A stretch of DNA of 64,000 nt from an uncultured Ruminococcus sp. (GCA_900315975.1 ONBA01000006.1:1-64000), one strand, 5' to 3'. Positions 15,939-25,785 are shown, counted from the first letter of the stretch. The notes: generated by a model from the sequence alone, not told the origin. A program made the numbers and translations.

Positions 15939-17750
15939 TCAATTTTTCTGCGTAATTGCCGGAGATTCGAGTTTTGCAAAGTAACTGTCGGAATACTTCT
16001 TGAACTCGTTGCGGAAGGTTTCGTCGTTTTCCTTTACGTCGTGGAGATACGCGTGGATATTGGTCTTTTCGTCAGTTTCGATGATACAGCCTGCAATGTT
16101 TGAGCAGTGGTCGGATACTCGCTCGAGATTTGTGAGGATATCCTGGAAAATATATCCGAGTTCAACTGTACATTCGTCGTTCTGCAAACGGCGTATGTGG
16201 CGGTTTTTTAGCTCTGTGCTCAGGTTATCGACAACTTCTTCAAGCGGCTCAACGCGGTGAGCGCCTGCGAGGTCGTCGGTTATATAGGCATTGAAGGCGA
16301 TTGAGATGTTTTCAGAGATAGCCTCAGTAATAACACTCAGCTCGTTCAGACATTCGTCCGAGAACTTTATCCCCTTTTCACGGCACTCCTGAACGGATTC
16401 GATAAGGTTTACCGCATGGTCGGAGATACGCTCAAAATTACCTACGCAGTGCATCATTTTTGATACCTTACGGCTGTCCTTACCGGTAACACTGCTCTTT
16501 GAAAGCTTGACAAGGTAGCTGTTTATTTTGTCCTCGAAGTGGTCTATGAGGTCTTCTGCTTCGATGACGCTGTTTGCCTTTTCTTCGCTGTAGGGAGAAA
16601 TGAGGAGCTGAAGTGCGCCATTTATAGCTTCACTCGTTATATTTGCCATTTCAATTGTTGTACTGCGGCAGGTCTCAACTGCGACTGCGGGAGTTTTAAG
16701 GAAACGTTCATCGAGTCCTCTGAGATGATTTGATTCTGCTTCAAGCACTTTATCATTCTCTTTATCACGTATTATAAGGTGAGAGAGCTTTACAAGCATT
16801 GGGGTGAACGGCAGAAGGATAATTGTAGTTGCAATATTGAATATTGAGTGCATAACAGCGATTCCAACATAGCCTACAGTCTGATCAAAGATGCTGAGAT
16901 GGATAACGTGCTGTAGAATAAGAGATATCGGCAGAAGTATCAATGTTCCGAGAACCTTTATGAGTATGTGAATGCAGGCAACACGCTTCGCATTCTTGTT
17001 TACTCCGATACTTGAAATAAGCGCTGTGATACAAGTACCAATGTTAAGTCCCATGATAATGGGAAGCGCCATTCCATATGTGAGGGCGCCTGTCTGTGAA
17101 AAAGCCTGTAATATACCGACAGAAGCGGCAGAACTCTGAATAATGCCTGTAAAACCGGCTCCAACAAGAACACCAAGAATAGGATTATGAAATGCTGTCA
17201 GTATTTTCTGGAACTGCGGTGAATCTGCGAGCGGTGAAACAGATTCGGACATAAGAGACATACCTGTCATGATTATAGCGAATCCAACAAGAATACGTCC
17301 GATATCTTTCTTTTTATTCTTCTTGGCACCCATGATAAGTATTACACCAACGAGTGCAACTAATGGTGCAAAGGAAGAAGGCTTGAGCATTTTGATGAAC
17401 GGATTTTTGCCGTCAACTCCTGCGAGGCTGAGTATCCAAGCAGTAAGTGTGGTTCCTATATCAGAACCGAAGCATACACCGATAGTCTGCTCAAGAGACA
17501 TGATTCCCGAGTTGACGAAGCCGACGAGCATTACGGTCATCGCGGACGAGGACTGTATCGCTATCGTGACCATCATACCGAGGATAATCGCCATGAATTT
17601 GTTTGAAGTCATTTTCTTGAGAGCTATTTCCAGTTTACCGCCGGTGAGCTTTTCAAGACCTGTGGACATAACGTTCATTCCATAGAGGAAGAAAGCGAGT
17701 CCGCCGAGCATAGTGAAGATGTTAAAAATTGAAAAATCAGTGCCACTCAT
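15939..17750 (-). CDS. Na+/phosphate cotransporter family protein with C-terminal PhoU-like domain
   Basis: 603 aa. The N-terminal 320 residues are membrane-spanning with the family's paired QSSSA motifs (IAIQSSSAMTVMLVGFV and GIIQSSAASVGILQAFS) and GSDIGTTLTAWI / GLNIGTCITALI repeats. From about residue 360 a helical PhoU-like domain follows (MHCVGNFERISDHAVNL; ILTNLERVSDHCSNIAG), the motifs that bind metal in PhoU. The protein should move phosphate with sodium. AAGGAG lies 8 nt before the ATG. It stops 6 bp from the inverted-repeat cassette, so the cassette end may have replaced its original terminator. Confidence 0.92.
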   Translation of the reverse strand: MSGTDFSIFNIFTMLGGLAFFLYGMNVMSTGLEKLTGGKLEIALKKMTSNKFMAIILGMMVTIAIQSSSAMTVMLVGFVNSGIMSLEQTIGVCFGSDIGTTLTAWILSLAGVDGKNPFIKMLKPSSFAPLVALVGVILIMGAKKNKKKDIGRILVGFAIIMTGMSLMSESVSPLADSPQFQKILTAFHNPILGVLVGAGFTGIIQSSAASVGILQAFSQTGALTYGMALPIIMGLNIGTCITALISSIGVNKNAKRVACIHILIKVLGTLILLPISLILQHVIHLSIFDQTVGYVGIAVMHSIFNIATTIILLPFTPMLVKLSHLIIRDKENDKVLEAESNHLRGLDERFLKTPAVAVETCRSTTIEMANITSEAINGALQLLISPYSEEKANSVIEAEDLIDHFEDKINSYLVKLSKSSVTGKDSRKVSKMMHCVGNFERISDHAVNLIESVQECREKGIKFSDECLNELSVITEAISENISIAFNAYITDDLAGAHRVEPLEEVVDNLSTELKNRHIRRLQNDECTVELGYIFQDILTNLERVSDHCSNIAGCIIETDEKTNIHAYLHDVKENDETFRNEFKKYSDSYFAKLESPAITQKN

Positions 17751-17801
17751 AGTATGAGCTCCTTTTTAATATTATTCCCTTATTTTATCTATCTAAGATA
17801 T

Positions 17802-17829
17802 ATTATATCAGTTCCAAAGCTATAGTCAA
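17802..17829 (-). promoter_or_regulatory. promoter of the Na/Pi cotransporter gene
   Basis: Minus strand -35 TTGACT (17824-17829), 16-bp spacer, -10 TATAAT (17802-17807). The rest of the 312-bp gap 17751-18062 holds the psd terminator and nothing else recognisable. Confidence 0.8.
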
Positions 17830-17944
17830 GAGTTGGAGCGATGATTTAACGTGAATTTAACATTTATATTTCATATATTGAAACATAAGCCCGGAGCGAC
17901 GGTATATAGCGCAATAATCGGCTTGACACCGCAATATCCGGTAT

Positions 17945-17977
17945 GAAAAAAGCACATACAGCAGAGCTGTATGTGCT
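17945..17977 (-). terminator. Rho-independent terminator of the activase-psd operon
   Basis: AGCACATACAGC (17951-17962) pairs with GCTGTATGTGCT (17966-17977), 12 bp with a 3-nt loop. On the minus strand it is followed by TTTTTTC. Confidence 0.9.
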
Positions 17978-18062
17978 AATGAGCGAAAGAAAAGAGTTGT
18001 ATCAGCGAGCGAAAGCAGATTATGCCATTTGTACAGAGTAAGCCCATGCCGGGGCGCAGGGA

Positions 18063-18941
18063 CTATTTGTAGCGCATAGGTCTGCGGGCAATACCAATTT
18101 TTTCACCGTACTTTACTACAGTTTCGTAGCCTTCTGCCGTGTTTTTCAGCAGGTCGGCATCGGGAGTTATTCTGCCCTTTTCAACAAGGAGAACTATAGT
18201 CGAACCGCCAAACTCGAACATTCCCTTTTCTTCGCCGCGGCTGAAGGAGTGTTCCTTGTGGTGGTTTTTTATCTTGCCGACAAGCATTGCGCCGACTTCT
18301 ACCTGTACCACGTCGCCGAAATTTTCGGTATGCAGAACGGTATACTCGCGCGAGTTGCGCTTGTAGATATTATATCGTCTCAGTGCTATCGGATTGACAG
18401 TGTGAAGCTCGCCGCGGATAAATGTATTGCCGGTCTTTGTACCGTTGTCTATGTAGCAATAGCGGTGGTAATCGTCCACTTCAAGGCGGAATATCATGCA
18501 GTAGCCGCCTATGAATCTGCGTGCGAGAAAATCGTTCCTCAGCAGGTCGCTTACGCGGTACATTGATTCCTTTATGCGGAAGATACTGTGTTCGTCTATC
18601 TCGTAGACTGAAAGCTTTGAATCGCATGGACTTATCAGATGTGACGGAGCAAAGTCAATCGGGCGCTTATCCGGTTTTATCCTGCGTGTGAAAAACTGGT
18701 TATAGGAGTGGAAGTTTCGCATCTGATACTGTGATGTGTCGATGTGATTCTTCAATATGAACGGACGTATCAGCGGCTTTGAGAATATGGAGTTCATAAA
18801 GTCGCCTGCCGCCATTGATACTATCGGAAGCGTTAAGACTTTAAGGAGTCTGCGTCCATCGGCAGTTCCGTACAGTTTTTTCAGGAGCTGACCCTGTTTC
18901 TCATTTGTGACGATTACCTCGCCTGTTCTTCTCTTAATCAT
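18063..18941 (-). CDS. psd: phosphatidylserine decarboxylase proenzyme
   Basis: 292 aa. Converts phosphatidylserine to phosphatidylethanolamine. The self-cleavage motif is FEFGGSTIVLL, with Ser247 expected to become the pyruvoyl group; upstream are FHSYNQFFTRRIKP, SPCDSKLS and DDYHRYCYIDNG, conserved in the type found in Clostridia. The proenzyme would split after Gly246 into a beta chain and a short alpha chain. It is the last gene of a three-gene minus-strand run with the dehydratase-like protein (gap 17 bp) and activase. Its substrate is supplied by PssA at 4944-5588. Confidence 0.93.
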   Translation of the reverse strand: MIKRRTGEVIVTNEKQGQLLKKLYGTADGRRLLKVLTLPIVSMAAGDFMNSIFSKPLIRPFILKNHIDTSQYQMRNFHSYNQFFTRRIKPDKRPIDFAPSHLISPCDSKLSVYEIDEHSIFRIKESMYRVSDLLRNDFLARRFIGGYCMIFRLEVDDYHRYCYIDNGTKTGNTFIRGELHTVNPIALRRYNIYKRNSREYTVLHTENFGDVVQVEVGAMLVGKIKNHHKEHSFSRGEEKGMFEFGGSTIVLLVEKGRITPDADLLKNTAEGYETVVKYGEKIGIARRPMRYK

Positions 18942-18958
18942 CTCTTTATATTTTTACG

Positions 18959-20188
18959 TCATCGCTTTGCATTAGCAAGCATAAGCTTAATTCGGTTTTC
19001 CTGATTTACTCTTGTAGCGCCGGGGTCGTAGTCGATAGCGACTATATTTGCGTTGGGATTCTGCTCTTTTATAGCGCGTGTCATTCCCTTTGCAACGATG
19101 TGGTTCGGCAGACAGCCGAACGGCTGAGTGCAGATGATATTCTCAACACATGACTGAGCAAGTGCCGCCATTTCAGCCGGAATGAGCCATCCCTCGCCCA
19201 TAACGACTCCCTGACTTATGTACTTGTCAGCAAGACTGCGGAGGTGTTCAAAGTCGTGGAGCGGTTCGAACTTGCCCTGCGCCTTCATTGCGGCGATGAG
19301 TTCTTTCTGCTTCTTGTATATAAGCTTATAGCCGAGCTTGTATATACGTGAATTCAGCGACTGATTGTTGTAAATTTTCGCATCGTTGAAGGTTCCTGCG
19401 GCGCAGTACATCACGAACTCAAGAAGTGACGGAACGACCGGTTCACAGCCTTCTGAGATGAGGAAGTCCTCAAGGTGATTGTTTGCGAGGGGTGAGTATT
19501 TTACATATATCTCACCGACGATGCCAACACGTATCTTCTTTTCACCTGATAATTTCACAGAAGAGAAATCGTCGAGTATCTCTTTGTAAAGCTTTTTGGT
19601 TTTGAGGTATTCACGGCTTCCCTTGCGGAAAATGTCGCCGAGTCGGGACTGCCACTTGTCGAGCATCGCCTTAGAGTCGCCGTTGTTAACTTCATATGCG
19701 CGGCACTTGTTATAGCAGGTCATGAGCAGGTCGCCGTAGAGGACCGCGTACAGCAGTTTCAGGAACATCGGAGCTGTGATTTTGAAGGCACTGTCCTTTT
19801 CAAGTCCGCTGAAATTGAGTGATACGACAGGTACCTGCGGATAGTTTTTGGCAACAGCTTTTCGCAGCAGGTGGATATAGTTTGAAGCACGGCAGCCTCC
19901 GCCGGTCTGAGTTATCAGGAGGGCAGTCTTATCGGGGTCGTACTTGCCGCTGTTGAGCGCGTCCATAAACTGTCCGATTACAAGCAGAGCCGGATAGCAG
20001 GCATCATTGTGGACGTTTTTGAGTCCTTCGTCAACAACTGCGCGAGAGTCGTTTTCGAGCAGCTCAACTGTGTAGCCTTTATTCTCAAATATCGCCATAA
20101 GCAGCCTGAAATGTACAGGCAGCATATTCGGCACGAGGATTTTATGAGTTTTTATCATATCCTCGGTAAATCTAACGTAATCAGCCAT
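18959..20188 (-). CDS. 2-hydroxyacyl-CoA dehydratase-like protein (activase partner)
   Basis: 409 aa. Resembles the dehydratase-like subunits linked to activases: conserved Cys in HNDACYPALLVIGQ, GGGCRASNYIHLLRK and CTQPFGCLPNHIVAKG, positions suited to hold an iron-sulfur cluster. It starts 2 nt after the stop of the 985-aa activase, in another frame, with AAGGAG overlapping that stop, so the two are translationally coupled. In many Bacillota the two parts form one protein of about 1400 residues; 985 plus 409 gives the same size. Substrate and reaction are unknown; hydroxyglutaryl-CoA dehydration has no other support in the window. Confidence 0.8.
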   Translation of the reverse strand: MADYVRFTEDMIKTHKILVPNMLPVHFRLLMAIFENKGYTVELLENDSRAVVDEGLKNVHNDACYPALLVIGQFMDALNSGKYDPDKTALLITQTGGGCRASNYIHLLRKAVAKNYPQVPVVSLNFSGLEKDSAFKITAPMFLKLLYAVLYGDLLMTCYNKCRAYEVNNGDSKAMLDKWQSRLGDIFRKGSREYLKTKKLYKEILDDFSSVKLSGEKKIRVGIVGEIYVKYSPLANNHLEDFLISEGCEPVVPSLLEFVMYCAAGTFNDAKIYNNQSLNSRIYKLGYKLIYKKQKELIAAMKAQGKFEPLHDFEHLRSLADKYISQGVVMGEGWLIPAEMAALAQSCVENIICTQPFGCLPNHIVAKGMTRAIKEQNPNANIVAIDYDPGATRVNQENRIKLMLANAKR

Positions 20189-20190
20189 TC

Positions 20191-23148
20191 TTACTCCTTT
20201 GTGCTGTCCTTTTTATGGGCGGTATCGGCATTCATAGCGGCAACAAGACTGCGGAGTCTTATTCTTGCAGCGCCGAGGTTGTTTATTTCGTCGATTTTGA
20301 GCTGTGTATAGAGCTTGCCCTTGCTTTCAAGGATATTGCGCACCTCGTCACTGGTGACAGCGTCTATTCCGCAGCCGAAGGATACAAGCTGTATGAGCTG
20401 CATATCCGGCTGAGTTGTGACGTACTCAGCGGCTCTGTAAAGACGTGAATGATAGGTCCACTGGTTGAGTACTCCGAGTTTTGGAGTGTGAGCAAGCTGT
20501 GCGACGCTGTCCTCGGTGACTACAGCCATTCCGAGACTTGTTACAAGCTTGTGGATACCGTGGTTGATTTCCTTGTCGATATGGTATGGCCTGCCGGCGA
20601 GGACGATTATCTTGCGGTTTTCCTCTCGTGCCTGACGGATTATGTCATAAGCCTTTGCTGCTATATCGCGGTGGAAGCGGTCGAGAGCTTCAAATGCCTT
20701 ATCGACAGCCGCCGGAATCTTGCCTTTGATGTTGAACTGTTTCAGTGTATTTTTCATTACCTTTACAACGTTCTTTCGGACGTTGAGGTCCATATACGGA
20801 TGAATGAAATTTCTATCGTTGAGACGCGGATTATTTCTGAGCAGAAGCTCGGGATAGTATGCAACGACAGGGCAGTTGAAGTGGTTATCGCTTTCTCCCT
20901 CGTCGAGGTTATAGCTCATGCAGGGATAGAAAATGAAGTCTGCACCTTTGTCGAGCAGATTCTCGACATGACCGTGTGTAAGCTTTGCGGGGTAGCAAAC
21001 AGTATCCGAAGGGATAGTATGCTGACCGAGGTAGTACATATCACGCGAGCTTTCGTCACTGAAAATGGTCTGGAAACCAAGCTCGGTAAAGAAAGTATGC
21101 CAGAAAGGCATCTGCTCATAGAAGCTGAGCGAGAGCGGAAGACCTACCTTAGCGACGGGGCGCGACGGCTGAGCGGTCTTTTCGAGGGATATTATGCTGT
21201 TATACTTGTACTCATAGAGGTTCGGCACGTTGTTTTTCTTAGCCTTGCCGCTGCCTTTTTCACAGCGGTTGCCGGAGATGAAATTTCTGCCTTTGCCGAA
21301 GTTGATGATGTTGAGCTGACAGTTCGCAGTACAGCCTCCGCACTGTGCAGACCGCGATGTATAGGCAAATGTAGCAAGTTCGTCCTTTGAGATGATACTT
21401 GATTCGCCCTCAGAGCGCTCCTTTGCATAGAGTGCACAGCCGAATGCACCCATAAGTCCTGAAATAGCCGGACGAATAACATTTCTGCCGAGTTCCTTCT
21501 CGAATGAGCGGAGTACCGCATCATTGAGGAATGTGCCGCCTTGTACGACGATATTCTTTCCGAGGTCGTCTGGCGAATTTGCACGTATAACTTTATATAT
21601 GGCATTTTTAATGATAGACGAAGAGAGACCCGCGGAGATGTCCTCGACGGTAGCGCCGTCCTTCTGCGCCTGTTTTACGGAGCTGTTCATGAATACGGTA
21701 CAGCGTGAGCCGAGGTCTACGGGGTGTTCAGCGAAAAGACCGAGCTGAGAGAACTCAGCAATATCGTAGCCGAGAGCCATAGCGAATGTCTGTATGAATG
21801 AGCCGCATCCCGATGAACACGCTTCATTCAGCATGATACTGTCGATGCTGTGATTTTTGATCTTGAAGCACTTGATGTCCTGACCGCCGATGTCGATGAT
21901 GAAGTCAACATCGGGGCAGAAGTAAGCGGCAGCCTTGAAGTGCGCGACAGTTTCAACGATGCCGTGGTCGATAGAGAGTCCGGCTTTGATGAGGCCTTCG
22001 CCGTAGCCGGTTACAGCCGAGCCTTTTATCGTGATATCGGGGTTCATCGCCTCGTATATCTTTTTGAGCTGATCGGAGATCTTGTCAAGCGGCTGACCCT
22101 GATTCGAGCTGTAATGGTGATAGAGAATGCGTCCGTCATCGGTTATGAGCACGAGCTTTGTTGTGGTTGAGCCTGCATCGATACCGAGGTAAGCGTCGCC
22201 TTTATATGTACGGATATCGCCGTATCCGAGGTCAAATTTCTTATGGCGGTCGATGAATTCATCGTATTCAGCCTGCGATCTGAAGAGCGGGTCGCCTGTG
22301 ACTATATCATCGGAAGCGCGGGCGTTCTTAACCTTGTTGAGAAGTTCAGTGACTGAGTATGCATCAGCCGCCTGTGAAGCGTAGAGCGCACAGCCGTATG
22401 CCACGAAAACAGGACCGTCTTCCGGAAATACAGCGTGTTCATCGTCGAGTCCGAGAGTTTTAACGAATGCCTGCTTGAGACCCTTCAGGAAGTGGAGCGG
22501 TCCGCCGAGGAATAGTACCTTTCCTTCGATAGTTCTGCCCTGCGCAAGACCTGATACAGTCTGGTCGACTACCGCCTGAAATATACTTGCGGCAACGTCC
22601 TCACGTCGAGCGCCCTGATTGAGAAGCGGCTGTATATCTGATTTAGCGAAAACTCCACAGCGTGAAGCTATGGGGTAAATTTTCTGTGCTCTGAGCGAGA
22701 GTTCGTCGAGCTGGTCGGCAGTGATTCCGAGGAGAGTAGCCATCTGGTCGATGAAAGCACCTGTTCCTCCGGCGCAAGAGCCGTTCATACGCTGTTCAAC
22801 TCCGCCTGTGAGGAAGATTATCTTAGCATCTTCGCCGCCGAGTTCGATAACAGCGTCAGCATCAGGCTGTTTTTCCTTTACTGCGAGGAAAGCTGCGTGA
22901 ACTTCCTGAACGAACGGTATCTCTGCTGAATTAGCAAGTCCGAGACCTGCCGAACCGGTGATGCAGACCTTGAATGATTCATCAGGGTAGTCTGCCTGAA
23001 TCAGTTTCAGCTGGTCGGTAACGGTTTCTTTTACCTTGGAAAGGTGGCGCTGATACTTTGAATATACGATATTGCCTTCGATATCGGTTATGACAGTCTT
23101 TACTGTAGTAGAGCCGACGTCGATACCGAGAGAATAGTTATTCGCCAT
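20191..23148 (-). CDS. acyl-CoA dehydratase activase-type double ATPase
   Basis: 985 aa. Two ASKHA/BadF ATPase domains in tandem: the first begins LGIDVGSTTVKTVI with GSCAGGTGAFIDQMA, the second LGIDAGSTTTKLVL with ACSSGCGSFIQTFA. The Cys of each GxCxxGTG-type motif normally helps bind a [4Fe-4S] cluster between subunits. After about residue 600 comes a Cys cluster (QCGGCTANCQ and NRCEKGSG) and a DUF2229-like domain (GLPLSLSFYEQMPFWHTFF). The family uses ATP to drive a low-potential electron into a dehydratase-like partner, here the next gene. AGAGGT precedes the ATG; a TATAAT at 23214-23219 with weak -35 is the likely promoter. Confidence 0.88.
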   Translation of the reverse strand: MANNYSLGIDVGSTTVKTVITDIEGNIVYSKYQRHLSKVKETVTDQLKLIQADYPDESFKVCITGSAGLGLANSAEIPFVQEVHAAFLAVKEKQPDADAVIELGGEDAKIIFLTGGVEQRMNGSCAGGTGAFIDQMATLLGITADQLDELSLRAQKIYPIASRCGVFAKSDIQPLLNQGARREDVAASIFQAVVDQTVSGLAQGRTIEGKVLFLGGPLHFLKGLKQAFVKTLGLDDEHAVFPEDGPVFVAYGCALYASQAADAYSVTELLNKVKNARASDDIVTGDPLFRSQAEYDEFIDRHKKFDLGYGDIRTYKGDAYLGIDAGSTTTKLVLITDDGRILYHHYSSNQGQPLDKISDQLKKIYEAMNPDITIKGSAVTGYGEGLIKAGLSIDHGIVETVAHFKAAAYFCPDVDFIIDIGGQDIKCFKIKNHSIDSIMLNEACSSGCGSFIQTFAMALGYDIAEFSQLGLFAEHPVDLGSRCTVFMNSSVKQAQKDGATVEDISAGLSSSIIKNAIYKVIRANSPDDLGKNIVVQGGTFLNDAVLRSFEKELGRNVIRPAISGLMGAFGCALYAKERSEGESSIISKDELATFAYTSRSAQCGGCTANCQLNIINFGKGRNFISGNRCEKGSGKAKKNNVPNLYEYKYNSIISLEKTAQPSRPVAKVGLPLSLSFYEQMPFWHTFFTELGFQTIFSDESSRDMYYLGQHTIPSDTVCYPAKLTHGHVENLLDKGADFIFYPCMSYNLDEGESDNHFNCPVVAYYPELLLRNNPRLNDRNFIHPYMDLNVRKNVVKVMKNTLKQFNIKGKIPAAVDKAFEALDRFHRDIAAKAYDIIRQAREENRKIIVLAGRPYHIDKEINHGIHKLVTSLGMAVVTEDSVAQLAHTPKLGVLNQWTYHSRLYRAAEYVTTQPDMQLIQLVSFGCGIDAVTSDEVRNILESKGKLYTQLKIDEINNLGAARIRLRSLVAAMNADTAHKKDSTKE

Positions 23149-23213
23149 AGTTTTACCTCTTATATAAATTTCTCCCTATGGAGATGCTTTCTGACTTAAA
23201 CGTAATTACTATC

Positions 23214-23219
23214 ATTATA
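23214..23219 (-). promoter_or_regulatory. probable -10 box of the activase operon
   Basis: TATAAT on the minus strand, with TTTATT as the only -35 candidate at 17 bp. The leader has a small TCTCC/GGAGA hairpin (23171-23184). Confidence 0.5.
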
Positions 23220-23348
23220 CTACATTTACGGAAAAAAATAAAGTGGTAAAAATTATTTTTATCATTTTTTCTGAAAATGCGTGTTTTTTTGCGAGTATTT
23301 GTAATTCTTTGCTATAGTTGAATGGGAATCCGAGCGATATTACGGCTG

Positions 23349-23377
23349 TTGCTATTCGCGGAAAAGTGTGTTATAAT
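23349..23377 (+). promoter_or_regulatory. promoter of recG
   Basis: -35 TTGCTA (23349-23354), 17-bp spacer, -10 TATAAT (23372-23377), 29 bp before the chosen start. Confidence 0.75.
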
Positions 23378-23405
23378 TATTTCATATTACCGAAAGGAGC
23401 AGACT

Positions 23406-25442
23406 ATGGCTGCCAATCTTTTTTCAGAAATTGAATACCTGAAAGGTGTAGGCAAGGCAAGAGGCGAAAAATACCGCAAGCTTGAGATAAGCAGTCCCTA
23501 TGACCTGATTTATCACATTCCGCGTGCTTACCTTGATTTCCGTGCATATGTACCGATACAGCAGGCTGTTATAGGCAGCTATAACGTGCTGAAGCTGACC
23601 GTAGTGCAGAAGAATCGGCCTCAGCGAGTGCGCGGCGGACTTGTTATATGCAATGCCGTTGCAACCGATGGTATCAGCACGATAGTTATAGTAATATATA
23701 ATAACATTTACGGATTTCAGGCGCTTAAAGAGGGACAGACATATTATATGTATGGCAAGGTAAACGGCAGTATGCTTCGACGTGAAATAGCTGCGCCGGT
23801 GTTTATCAAAGCCGATGAGAAAGTGCTTATTCAACCGATATATCGCCTTACGCAGGGACTTTCCGTGAATATGGTGAGGACGAATATGCGGCAGGCACTC
23901 GATATCATGAAGCATTTTCCTTTTGAGACTCTTCCTCAGGACATTCTCTCGCAGTATCACCTCGCACCGCTGATGTGGTCACTTGAGAATATCCATTTTC
24001 CGACGAGTGACAAAGCCGCTGAGGAAGCTCGCCGCCGCCTTGCATTTGATGAACTGCTGAAGCTTCAGCTCGGTATGACTATGCTGAAACTCCGCCGTAG
24101 AAAAACTACCGCTTTTGCAATGGACAGCAGTGTCGATATCAGCGGCTTTAATCGTGTGCTGCCTTTCGAGTTTACTGAGGGACAGGCGCAGGCGGTGAGC
24201 GACATTATTGCCGACCTTTGCAAGGATACTCCCATGAACCGGCTTTTGCAGGGCGATGTCGGAAGCGGCAAGACCGCTGTAGCAGCGGCAGCGTGCTGTT
24301 TTGCGGCAAAAAATGGTATACAGTCCGCACTCATGGCTCCTACAGAAATACTCGCAACTCAGCATTTCAACACGTTATCCGAACTCCTCGGACCACTCGG
24401 GATAGAAGTTTGTCTGCTGACAGGTTCGTCAACTGCCAAAAAGAAGAATATGATACGTGAAAAACTTGCAAGCGGCGAGATTGATGTTATCGTCGGTACT
24501 CATGCCATTATACAGAAAGACGTTGAATACAAGACTCTCGGACTTGTCATAACCGATGAACAGCACCGTTTCGGTGTAGCACAGCGAGCGGCTCTCGCTG
24601 AAAAGGGCGATTCTCCGCACAGACTTGTAATGTCGGCAACTCCGATACCACGAACTCTCGCACTCATGATTTACGGCGACCTCGATATTTCCGTGATAAA
24701 ACAGCTTCCAAAAGGCAGACAGCCTGTCAAGACATATGCTGTGACCGGAAAAAAGCGTGCTGATGCATTCGGGTTTGTCCGTGAGCGCCTTGATGAGGGC
24801 AGACAGGCATATGTGGTGTGCCCCATGATAGAGGACAGTGAGAGTGACCTTTTTGCTGTAAAATCCTATGCCGAGGACGCGGCAAACGGTAATCTGAAAG
24901 GCTATACTACCGCACTTCTCCACGGAAAAATGCGTTCAGCAGAAAAGGAAAAGGTAATGAAGAAATTCCGCGACGGCGAGATACAAGTGCTGATTTGTAC
25001 GACTGTAGTCGAGGTCGGGGTAGACGTTCCGAATGCGGCAGTAATGGTCATAGAAAATGCTGAACGTTTCGGACTTTCTCAGCTTCATCAGCTTCGCGGA
25101 AGAGTCGGCAGAGGAAGCTGTGAGAGCTTCTGCATACTCATAACCGACAACAAAAACGACGACTGCATAAAGCGCATGAAGATAATCTCCTCCACGACGG
25201 ACGGTTTCAGAATTGCTGAGGAGGACCTCAAAATGCGCGGACCCGGTGACTTCTTCGGTAACGCTCAGCACGGACTCCCACCGCTGAAAATTGCCGATGT
25301 TGCGTGCAGTATGGAGCTTTCGGGAATGGCACAGGAGTGTGCCGCGAAAATTCTCGCAGACGACCCCGAACTCAGCAAGCCACAGAACCGTTCACTGAAA
25401 ATGGATACCATGCGCCTGTTCAGAAACGACATAACAGGTTAA
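23406..25442 (+). CDS. recG: ATP-dependent DNA helicase RecG
   Basis: 678 aa, family size. Unwinds branched DNA such as stalled forks and Holliday junctions. The wedge/OB domain is N-terminal (YDLIYHIPRAYLDFR; TYYMYGKVN). The helicase core has GDVGSGKTAVA (Walker A), DEQHRFGVAQR (box II), MSATPIPRTLA (III), then VVEVGVDVPNA and QLRGRVGRG (V-VI). The start at 23406 is preferred because AAAGGAG lies 8 nt upstream; an earlier ATG at 23322 lies before the promoter. Monocistronic, followed by the hairpin at 25459-25486. Confidence 0.96.
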   Translation: MAANLFSEIEYLKGVGKARGEKYRKLEISSPYDLIYHIPRAYLDFRAYVPIQQAVIGSYNVLKLTVVQKNRPQRVRGGLVICNAVATDGISTIVIVIYNNIYGFQALKEGQTYYMYGKVNGSMLRREIAAPVFIKADEKVLIQPIYRLTQGLSVNMVRTNMRQALDIMKHFPFETLPQDILSQYHLAPLMWSLENIHFPTSDKAAEEARRRLAFDELLKLQLGMTMLKLRRRKTTAFAMDSSVDISGFNRVLPFEFTEGQAQAVSDIIADLCKDTPMNRLLQGDVGSGKTAVAAAACCFAAKNGIQSALMAPTEILATQHFNTLSELLGPLGIEVCLLTGSSTAKKKNMIREKLASGEIDVIVGTHAIIQKDVEYKTLGLVITDEQHRFGVAQRAALAEKGDSPHRLVMSATPIPRTLALMIYGDLDISVIKQLPKGRQPVKTYAVTGKKRADAFGFVRERLDEGRQAYVVCPMIEDSESDLFAVKSYAEDAANGNLKGYTTALLHGKMRSAEKEKVMKKFRDGEIQVLICTTVVEVGVDVPNAAVMVIENAERFGLSQLHQLRGRVGRGSCESFCILITDNKNDDCIKRMKIISSTTDGFRIAEEDLKMRGPGDFFGNAQHGLPPLKIADVACSMELSGMAQECAAKILADDPELSKPQNRSLKMDTMRLFRNDITG

Positions 25443-25448
25443 CGTCAG

Positions 25449-25490
25449 AAAAAAATAAATGCGGACAGCCATCGTGCCGTCCGCATATTT
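25449..25490. terminator. bidirectional terminator between recG and the 74-aa gene
   Basis: ATGCGGAC (25459-25466) pairs with GTCCGCAT (25479-25486), loop 12 nt. ATTTT follows on the plus strand and TTTATTTTTTT on the minus strand. Confidence 0.85.
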
Positions 25491-25560
25491 TATATAATTA
25501 ATTGATCGTTTTCTCATGTTAAAATGGGAAACCTCAGGTAAAATACAGTGGTATTATTCC

Positions 25561-25785
25561 TTACTTAGTGATCTTGTTGATAAGGCCACTGATCTTTCCG
25601 CCGATACCGTCAGCAGTTACCTTTGCCTTTACACCGTCAACTATCTTATTGATCTGATTGTCGGGGAGGTCAACTCCGATAACACCTTCAACAGCCTTGA
25701 CAGGGTCATTTTTGAATTTTTCAGCGAAGTCCTTGTCGTTCTTGACTTTGTTTACGAGTTCTTCGATTTTTGCTTTGATATCCAT
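25561..25785 (-). CDS. 74-aa amphipathic helical protein of unknown function
   Basis: The protein has a heptad-like charged N-terminal half (IEELVNKVKNDKDFAEKF, then DPVKAVEGVIGVDLPDNQIN) and ends ADGIGGKISGLINKITK. The NDPVKAVE ... VDLPDDQI-type block looks like a conserved domain of small gut-Firmicutes proteins, and its overall plan is reminiscent of Nif11-like leader peptides, including a Gly-Gly before a short basic end. I cannot assign a function, and no maturation or export gene is adjacent. It has its own promoter (25822-25850) overlapping the end of the upstream gene and its own terminator, so it is expressed independently. AAGG lies about 10 nt before the ATG. Confidence 0.75.
   Translation of the reverse strand: MDIKAKIEELVNKVKNDKDFAEKFKNDPVKAVEGVIGVDLPDNQINKIVDGVKAKVTADGIGGKISGLINKITK

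Noticed and set aside
20449..21390. 313-codon open frame on the plus strand opposite the activase gene
   Set aside because: It is fully antisense to a well-conserved gene and has no ribosome site or domain; a shadow of biased codon use.
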